Of a DNA stretch of 64,000 nucleotides, positions 56,196 to 64,000 are shown one piece after another. Under the pieces are notes generated by a model, which worked only from the letters and a program-made list of their open reading frames with translations, searched no databases and was not told where the DNA came from. Position numbers and translations under genes: made by a program. The stretch comes from Phialocephala subalpina. Lineage: Eukaryota; Ascomycota; Leotiomycetes; Helotiales; Mollisiaceae. The stretch is taken from positions 331,178-395,177 of the forward strand of contig FJOG01000010.1 in assembly GCA_900073065.1 (NCBI GenBank). The letters run 5' to 3'. Each line of letters opens with the position of its first letter. Positions within the stretch are counted from its first letter, which is position 1.

Positions 56196-59100
56196 GATTG
56201 CGTTCTGAAAGGATCACCTGTAAACAGGACAGTTAGCAATGTTGCGGGAATTGCAGAGCCGGCTCCAATCGATCCGTCATAGAGTTTATTTGTTGATTTT
56301 TTTCCCCTGATCCAAAATTGATCCCGCAGGAGAGAAATTTGACGAACCTTTAAATGCACATTGGGAGAGCGATTGAATTTCCGGTGCGGTTGATGCAGCG
56401 TCGCGGTCAGAACAGTCTGCGAGGAGCGGTTGAAATGATCGTGATGAAACCGAAGTTGTTGGGTGACAAAACCGTCCAGTGCACCGAGAATTAAATTCGT
56501 AATATTCACAATTAACGAGCTGTGGTTCCTTTCCCAAGCGATGGAAGGAGCGAAGTGACCGAAATCGAAATCGAAATCGTAATGGAAAAGAGACCTCGAA
56601 AGGGGGCGAAGTGTGAGTGGATGGTGTTTTTCCTTGATTGCGTGTTGCTTGGGCGATATCCCTTCTTCCACTCAGAAACGAGAACACTAAGGCGTTTTCG
56701 CGTCGTCGATCTCAAATGTACTGTACAGGCGAAGCACCGAACGAGTGTGGAGTGAATTAGGCGTGCACAACAAACAACAAGAAGCACCCAAGGACAGCCG
56801 AGTCCAAACAGATGCAATTGTTCGAGATGTTGGAGGAGAAGGAAGGAAGACGAAGAGGAAGAGGAATGGGAATGGGGATGGGGGGTTGGAATTTGCGTTC
56901 AACAGCAGATGGCACTGAAATCTAGTTTCGGGGGCTCGAGTTGGATCCGCCTGGGAATGAAGGAGGCCGCATGGCTTAATCAGGTTTAGTGGGGCATGGA
57001 TGCGAGGATAGTGCGGTGGACCAGGGTGTCGACGTGAGTGACTGAGACCAGGGAGCACTTTTGATGAACAGCGCGATATTTAAAAATCAAGTTGTGAACG
57101 CCCACCCAGGGGTGAAAGGCAGGTGGACACTCCGATTTGACCAGTCTGGATCGCGATGGAGTACCGGACGTCGCTTTTAGCAGCAATTGCGTACGGCATC
57201 TGGGTTTAATTCTGGGATGCCGCTGGGACAAGGTCTGCCATCGCTTCTTTTCCTTGACTGCATCCCAGCAAATTTCCGGCCTTCCAGAGTGCCCGTGCCT
57301 GAGATGGGGGCAGCATCATCACCCCTCTGCAACCTTCAGAAAAGTACAGTGCCCCTCTCGATTCCTGTACAGCTTCCGGTGTACAGCATTTGCTTGTCGA
57401 TGTCCAGCGCTTCCGTGGACAGCGCGCTGGCGGATGGTAGGTGCCCTAAACCCCTAAACCATAGGCCATACGGCTTCTTGCCTTCTAGTTTTTCCTTTCA
57501 ACACGTTTAGTTCTTTCTGGTTACCGTTTCACTTCTGGCAGGCGAGCGAGGAAAAGGGGTACGGATATGCGGTAATTGATTTGCTGTAGGATGCTGGTTG
57601 AACCTCCTTCTGACTGGCCCGTCGTTCAATGCATGAGATGCGCCGCACCGGTTCAAGCATGGATCTCCACCTTACTTGCTCCTTTCAAATGCTGTGACGG
57701 TTAGATCGTTCGGACTAAGATGCTTGTAATTGGCTTGTTTGATATTTGGAGCTTCAATTTCTAAGCACATCTCCCCTTTGCTGTTGCCTTGCTCTTCTGG
57801 AGCTTTGTAAAGTCCGATCCCGTACTCAACACTTGAGCCTTGAGGAACTCGAGATAGAGTCTTTCGATATTTGACATTTCAGCCGGATACGACCATGCAG
57901 ACTGCGGTGCCAGACGCCGAAACATGCATACAAAGTATTGATACTTGGTGTGCCCTTTACGAGTGGCCATATCGACTATCGTCAGCATGCATACGATTCC
58001 CTGCCCCTCCATATGTTCCTGTGGTGTACCCGCCACCTCAAGGTCCAGCTTGCATGCGCCTCATCTCCAGTGGCGTACACTTGGCAACGAGAGAAGAGAT
58101 AGCCGCAACAGTTAAGAGGCAACTTGATAGACAGATCAACAACTGGCGGAGCAAAGCATCCTCGACTTTCAGAAGTCCCTCTGATCCAAAAGTCTGTATC
58201 TTCAAAAGTCGATGCAGCACCAAATCTGCCTAGCTCAATCGCGGAATAAATCTCGTACCTGTCTAAAGTCTCAAAATAGATTTAGCCGTATCAGCGAGTG
58301 GCAAACTGTTTATGGGGGGTATCGAAAATTCTGGGTCATCGAGCTTCTCCGCTCCAATCGCCCTTGGCCAACCATTCAGCATGCCCCTTTTTCCTGCACA
58401 ATTGACGAACAAAGACGGAGTTTTCAACGGAGCTAAGCTTCTTTCATAAAAAGGGGGTCAGAGCTTCCCCTATCTTTGAGGCGGCTGTCATGCTCGCCAA
58501 CGAACCGTTTCTCCCGGATGTTCAAAAACCTCAAACATCAGCTTTAAGTCTGATGTTCTCTCTTTTCCAGATGACACTTCCAACTCATTCGCCTCTGAAT
58601 AACGAGAGTTTCTACTTCTCGGAGCTAGCCGCCTTTTGCAGGCCACATAGGGCCGCATATGCTCGAGCAGGTGGGTGTTGAAGCAGATGAGCCTCACCGT
58701 CCCTCACGATCCACCTTCTGATACGCGTCTGAGACGACGCTCCTTCACGAATGGCTGTTTATTTCTATATCCAGCATCGTGATCAACTCACCCGGTTCTT
58801 CCACTGGAAGCTTGTGGGGATGAAATAAGCTATTTCTAGAACCGCGACAGAAGTTGTTTCCTATGGCAGCTACCATCAGATGTTGTTCGAGTGATCCCCA
58901 GGATCTCAGATTGCTCAACATTGTAGTAGGCCAAGACTACAGATGAATGCACCTTTCGGCCTTCCGCTTGAAAAGCTTCCTCCCTCGGCCTCGAACGAGC
59001 TGTTGCTGTTGCCTGCGTCCAGTTATCTTTACCATCCACCAGCTTGAATTGACTTCAGCTCGTTGGTCTCGGGTCGTCGCCAATTCATCATCCGTCGACT

Positions 59101-59807
59101 GCGCCTCGTTCAAGTGTCTTGGAACTCAGACCACCCAACCAAACTCACTGTCACGTGTATGAGCCTTAGAGTGTCAGAGATGAAGGACCCGAAGACCAAA
59201 TTAAAATGGCCGGCTTGCTGCAGGGTGGCCCGCATATGTCACGATCGCATTTGGTAAAAAAGTGAGCACAAAGAGGGGAGTTTCAGAGGAAGAAGCAGCA
59301 ATTAAAAATGCAGAGCACAAGATGTGCGAATATACATAGCAATGCAATCTTGGTACAGTAATCGCCATGACTTCAGAGTTCGTAGAGCAGATAGGGACCC
59401 AGAAATAATAGAAAATCCTCATCTTCCAGAAGCCCACTGCCGACCAGAGCTTCGACATCTGTTGCGCGTTCCTTGCGCGCTAAGCAAGCCACCCCTTAGA
59501 ATGAGTTGCGGGTCTACCACGGTCACCTCACAAAACCATTTCATACCATATTCCCTGGACCTGTTGGTTTGCTTGGTATATGTAGACTTTCATTTGGTCT
59601 TTCGCTCCAGTACGACTTTTCTCGACATTCCTTTGCAGAAACCCTCGTTGATATACGCCTTGGATCGCCTTTCCTTGCCACCTGCTGCTTGTGTTTGAGC
59701 AGGTGCGAATTTGAGACAGCTACCTTTTCAGCCATCTTCCCACTTTTCGATTTATATATACCACTTCGTCATAGAATCAGCATTTCGATAACTCTTCGTC
59801 CGCAATC
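56196..59807. other. Long gene-poor region between FKS1 and GH72 genes
   Basis: The first kilobase is pyrimidine-rich on the minus strand and is likely the FKS1 leader and promoter. At 57761-58233 frames are open on both strands (91 codons minus, 120 codons plus), but neither has a motif or convincing start, so no gene is called. The last part includes the GH72 promoter with a TATA-like TTATATATA near 59752-59760. Confidence 0.4.
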
Positions 59808-61544
59808 ATGAAGACTTTCGGCGTTGCGTCCATCGCTGCAGCTGCGCTGAGCGGTGCTCTCTTCGCAACATCAGCTACAGCAGCAGATCTTCCTTCCATT
59901 GTTATTAAGGTGCATACATTTTATACCCATCTAAGCCTGCAAACTGCTAACTCTATCAGGGTTCTCACTTCTTCTATCCCAATGGAACCGAGTTCTTCAT
60001 TCGCGGTGTCGCATACCAACAAGACGTTAACTCGAATGGATCAACAACCGACAGTGCGACTTTTACCGATCCTCTAGCAGATGAAGCTGGATGTACACGA
60101 GATATCCCCTACCTCCAACAGCTTGGGACCAACACCATCCGAGTATACGCGATCAATGCCTCCCTAGACCATACTGCCTGTATGACCGCTCTGGCGAACG
60201 CTGGCATCTACGTTCTTCAAGATCTCTCCAACCCATCATCTTCTATCAACCGAAACGACCCTCAATGGAACACAGAACTCTTTGCCGACTACGCTGCGGT
60301 TGTAGACGCCATGGCGAACTACACCAACGTCTTGGGTTTCTTTGCTGGTAATGAGGTTTCCAACGATGTCAACAACACTGAAGCTAGCGCATTCGTCAAG
60401 GCTGCTGTTCGAGACATGAAGTCATATATCAAGACCAAGGGATACCGAACGATTGGTGTTGGATATGCCACCAATGACGATGCCAGCATCCGTATCAACC
60501 TTGCTCACTACTTCAACTGCGGCACTGCCGATGAGTCCATTGACTTCTGGGGCTACAACATCTACTCGTGGTGTGGTGACTCCTCATACACTGAGTCCGG
60601 TTATGATCAGAGAACTGCTGAGTTCGCCAACTACTCCGTCCCTGCTTTCTTCGCCGAGTATGGTTGCAACACTGTCGAGCCCCGCCCATTCACCGAGGTC
60701 CAAGCGATCTACGGCAAGAACATGACTGGTGTCTGGTCTGGTGGTATTGTCTACATGTATTTCCAGGAGACTAACAACTACGGTAAGATCATTCAAGGAT
60801 TTGTGAACGAACCATTGTACTGACGGTTATTTAGGTCTTGTCTCTGTTTCAGGCACCTCGGTATCCAAATTGGCTGGCTTCACTTCCCTTTCAGCTCAAC
60901 TCGCAAAGGCTACTCCCAGCAATACCGCTTCATCTGCTTACACTGTCACAAACACCGTTGCCCAAGCATGCCCCGCCACTGGTACTGCTTGGGCCGCTGC
61001 CAGCGCTCTCCCACCCATTGCCAACACTGATCTGTGCTCATGCATGATGTCCTCCCTCTCTTGCCAGGCCAACACTGGCCTTTCTGGAAACGAGACTGCT
61101 ACCCTCTTCAGCACTGTTTGTGGTCTTGACAGCAGTGCCTGTGCTGGTATCACTGCGAATGGAACTTCTGGTGTCTATGGTGCCTACTCCATGTGCACCT
61201 CATATCAACAATTGTCCTTCGCCATGAACCAATACTACCTAAACCAGAACAAGGCATCAACCGCATGCAGCTTCGACGGCAATGCCAAGACTAAGACTGG
61301 TTCCACTAGTAGCTCTTGCTCCAGCCTCCTCAGTGAAGCTGGTACCAAAGGTACTGGCACCGTCACAGACGCTGCTTCCGCCACCGGAACTGGATCATCA
61401 AGCGGCTCCACCGGCTCATCCGCATCAACCAGCAAGAGCGCATCAGGCGCCGTCATCATCCCTCGATTCGATATTGGTCTGTTGCAACTCGGAGCCTACA
61501 TTTTGGCTGCTGGAATGGCAGGCGTGGGCATGATTGTGTTGTAA
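59808..61544 (+). CDS. GPI-anchored 1,3-beta-glucanosyltransferase (GH72 + X8/CBM43)
   Basis: GAS/GEL/PHR family enzyme that cuts and re-joins beta-1,3-glucan to elongate wall chains at the cell surface. Signal peptide ending SATAA; GH72 domain about residues 27-330 with the acid/base Glu in [11 protein letters not shown] and nucleophile Glu in [13 protein letters not shown] cysteine-rich X8/CBM43 module follows (about 385-475; [20 protein letters not shown] ... CSCMM). The C-terminus has a Ser/Gly/Thr-rich stretch and a hydrophobic GPI-attachment tail ([21 protein letters not shown]). Introns 59910-59959 and 60783-60834 give 1,635 nt, 544 residues. Retention of intron 2 would end the protein after the catalytic domain. 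Confidence 0.95.
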
Positions 61545-62196
61545 ATATACCATTCTGGAGTGGTCGGTACTGTTGTATTATCTGTATTTGGCGTCTCGTG
61601 ACACGCTTGGATGGAGGCAGTTTACGACAAACTCGTATTTTTGATAGCTGCGGCTGTCCGTTCCTTAAAAAATTTCCTTTCCCTCATGCATTCAGTCCGT
61701 TGGTAGAAGACTTAGTCTTAATTGTATCGCATGGTGATTTAGACGTGGTGAAAAGAAAAATTATGGACTCGACCTCGAGACTTTTGACGGAATTGTGAAA
61801 TTTGAATGCTCTTATTAGACCTTAGGAAATACTCGTACTATATCTAAGATTCATCGAAGTTGTGGGGACTGGGTGTGAGGATATTTCCATGAAATAGTAT
61901 CCAACGTAATCTTACAATGTGCGATGAGACTGAACACTCTGCTAGAATTAGACACGGGCATAATGTACGTTTCTTTCTCATACCAATCAATGCTCACGCT
62001 TCCAAAGTTTTCTTTCAAATGAAATCCACATGAAGGAGGAAGTGCTGTGTTGTGCTGCCGTCTGATGAGCGCCAGAATTTGAGGTCGATCGCTTCGTTGC
62101 TGCGCCAACAAACACCAAACTCAACGACCTCCAAAATCCGACATCCAATCATTGAACCTCACTCATCCAACGCATTTCCACGTACGCAAGAGAAAA
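61545..62196. other. Intergenic between GH72 and SprT-like genes
   Basis: 3' flank of GH72 and promoter of the next gene. The frame of the SprT-like gene is open 45 bp further upstream to an ATG at 62152, so a slightly earlier start is possible. Confidence 0.5.
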
Positions 62197-64000
62197 ATGG
62201 CACTTCGAGTAGAGGATTCAGACGACGAGCTCCCAGAGTTGAAAGATCTGGTGAAGAGTTCTAGGGCTGGAAATGGGACGCGCAAGGAAATATCAACAAA
62301 GCCGGATCTGAATGTCGGAGTCAACTCGAGAGAAGGGCCAGTCACGGGAGGAATGTCTACTCGACCAACAAAGGCGGCTCTTAATGTCGACTCAGGGTCA
62401 GTCACGGGGAAACCACGAAAAGGGAAGAGTTCGGGGGAGACGCATGAAGGGGGGATTGGGGTGGGAAAGGAAGGGAAGGAGGTGAAGAAGAAAAGGGTGC
62501 TGAATCAGAGGGCTGATAATCCTTTATTGAGACCGTTGAATGCTAGGGTGGTATCGTCTGAACCTGGAGAGAGGAACGCGAAACCGAGGACTAAAACCAC
62601 GAACGGATCGAATGAAAAGGTTGATTCTGAGGGTCCTAGGCCATTATTAAGGACAACGAAATCCAGATCCGTTCCTTTGGACGAGCCCATTTCTGAGGAT
62701 GAGAAGGCGGTGGCCAAATCTAGAGTGGACAGCTTGAAAGGCAAGGGTGTTGTTAAAGGAACTTCCGAGGGTGCAAAATTGGTGTTAAGGGCAAAGTCTC
62801 GATCCGTCACTCCTTTGGAAGAAATGGATTCCCTGGAAGAGAAACCAGAGACGAGGAGCAAGAGAAAAGCGGCCGAGCCTAAGGAGTCAAAGAGACGAGG
62901 GATACTATTGCATTCAGATTCGGAAGACGAACCAGACACTATGCCCAGGACCAAGGCTTGGTCAACCACTCCCCAGGAAGAACCAGTCGCCCAAGAAGAA
63001 AGACCAGGAGCGAAGAGCAGAACCAAGAAAGGGGAGGAGCCTATACGGTCAAAAAATCGTGACCCAGAACCAGAGCTGGAAATTGAAAACGAGTACAATT
63101 TTCAAGAAGAGGAGGGAGCACCAAAAAGCAAGGCCAGAAAAGTTGTCGAGTCGAGAAAGTCAAAAAGATGCGAGCCAGTATCAGAGACGGAAGAGGAAGA
63201 AGAGTATGGCTCTGATGGAATCTCAGACTTCATCGTCAATGACAGCACGTTTCTAGTGGAAGAAGACTCTGTGATCGAAATGCCGCCACATCCTCCGAGG
63301 TCAACAAGAAAGCTAGTTCAAGGACGACGGCGGAAGGAGCAAGAAGAATCTGACGACAACCTTGATTTGGGTATGAAGAAGCTAAACATCAAGGATGATG
63401 CTCCAGCACGAGGGTCGAGAGAGGCTTCAGAGGAGAAGGACCTCAAAGCTTTCGCTGAGGAGTTCTCGGACGAGGAGGTACCTACGAAGAGCGTGCCTAG
63501 GAAACTCTTTGGAGATGTACGGCTCGAGCCTCCAAAGAAGGTCAACGATCCTTCATCCAAGAAGAATAGCTATGTATCAAGCTCAGATGTTGAGGACCCT
63601 TTCACTTTGAGATAGTAAGTTACCAGGCCATCTTAATTTCTTGTGTACTGACCAACGCTTCAGTTCCCCCTCTGAAAGCAAGCCAAGGAAGGTATCCAAA
63701 GAGACAAAATTCGCAACTCCACCTGGAAGTTCCCAACCGAAATCAATGGGTTTAAAATCACCCAAAAAGGCATTCCAACGTATTCCTTCAACCCCTCATC
63801 GACAAAGTATGGACACCTTCTGGCAACAAGACATAATCAACGACTGGAACGACGAATACTCCCCAAAGAAGACTCCAGGCATCAAACCGAAATCTACCCT
63901 CCCCCTTTCCTCCAAGAAAAGCCCCGTCAAAGCAGATCGTGAAGCAAAGGTAGCCAAGAAAGCTTTCTCTGAGCGCAAGCACGAGATCGCCGAATGTTTT
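62197..64000 (+). CDS. SprT/GCNA-like protein, 5' part (cut by window end)
   Basis: The visible part is a long disordered acidic/basic region, then after an intron (63615-63663) the segment MDTFWQQDIINDWNDEYSPK ... AFSERKHEIAECF. In fungal relatives this leads directly into a SprT-like metalloprotease domain that repairs DNA-protein crosslinks; the HExxH site would lie beyond 64000. Assignment rests on that lead-in motif and on the GCNA-like acidic disordered N-terminus. The disordered part contains degenerate repeats (KSRSVTPLEEMDSLEEKPET, TKAWSTTPQEEPVAQEERPG). Start at MALRVEDSDDELPELKD is preferred; an ATG 15 codons upstream is in frame. Confidence 0.7.

Noticed and set aside
57761..58233. 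Open frames on both strands (91 and 120 codons)
   Set aside because: Neither has a recognisable motif, start context or splice partner; kept as an unexplained stretch rather than called.
1..64000. Search by eye for tRNA, rRNA and CRISPR arrays
   Set aside because: No cloverleaf with tRNA box A/B, no rRNA sequence and no spaced direct-repeat array was found; CRISPR is not expected in a fungal nuclear genome.

Overview
The window is nuclear DNA from a filamentous ascomycete (Pezizomycotina). Protein genes are split by short introns of about 45-65 nt with GT(A/G)AGT donors and TAG/CAG acceptors. The gene set is fungal: Zn2Cys6 regulator, WSC sensor, Fig1, FKS1 glucan synthase, GH17 and GH72 wall enzymes, Sld2, RSC1/2 and LCB1. 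A leotiomycete such as a Helotiales member would fit, but that is an inference and nothing in the sequence decides it.

Layout. 0.8-5.8 kb: a Baeyer-Villiger-type flavin monooxygenase diverging from a Zn2Cys6 transcription factor. 6.6-7.6 kb: a WSC-domain membrane stress sensor. 10-10.6 kb: a conserved-looking protein of unknown function. 11-15.7 kb: an island of small orphan ORFs, mostly on the minus strand and several with near-identical TATA boxes; it holds a 425-bp element with terminal inverted repeats and TA target duplications. 16.8-23.1 kb: a Topors-like RING protein, the replication factor SLD2 (its 3' end lies in a perfect 250-bp tandem duplication), Fig1, and a 2EXR-domain protein. 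23.6-34.2 kb: two haloacid-dehalogenase genes, a decayed HNH-nuclease gene, cytosolic serine hydroxymethyltransferase, a peroxisomal-type acyl-CoA ligase, and an alpha/beta hydrolase whose introns resemble one another. 35.2-39.8 kb: RSC1/2 bromodomain-BAH protein divergent from an OTU1-type deubiquitinase. 39.8-47.5 kb: gene-poor DNA with two decayed genes (one an ankyrin/DYW-type deaminase) around a GH17 cell-wall glucanase. 47.8-56.2 kb: serine palmitoyltransferase LCB1 and the 1,936-residue FKS1 glucan synthase. 59.8-61.5 kb: a GPI-anchored GH72 glucanosyltransferase. 62.2 kb to the end: a SprT/GCNA-like protein cut by the window edge.

Common themes. Cell-wall construction and sensing recur (WSC sensor, GH17, FKS1, GH72, plus LCB1 for the sphingolipids of the same membrane), although the genes are not contiguous. 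DNA and chromatin maintenance is also represented (SLD2, RSC1/2, OTU1, Topors-like RING, SprT-like).

The most unusual signals are: (i) four mutually similar introns in one hydrolase gene, which look like introner-like elements; (ii) pseudogenes, at least one with stop codons all explicable by C-to-T change, as repeat-induced point mutation would produce; (iii) the TA-flanked inverted-repeat element lying between two halves of a small reading frame; (iv) the perfect 250-bp duplication at the SLD2 3' end. Gene models were joined by hand from reading frames and splice signals. Where exon lengths sum to a whole number of codons this is stated.
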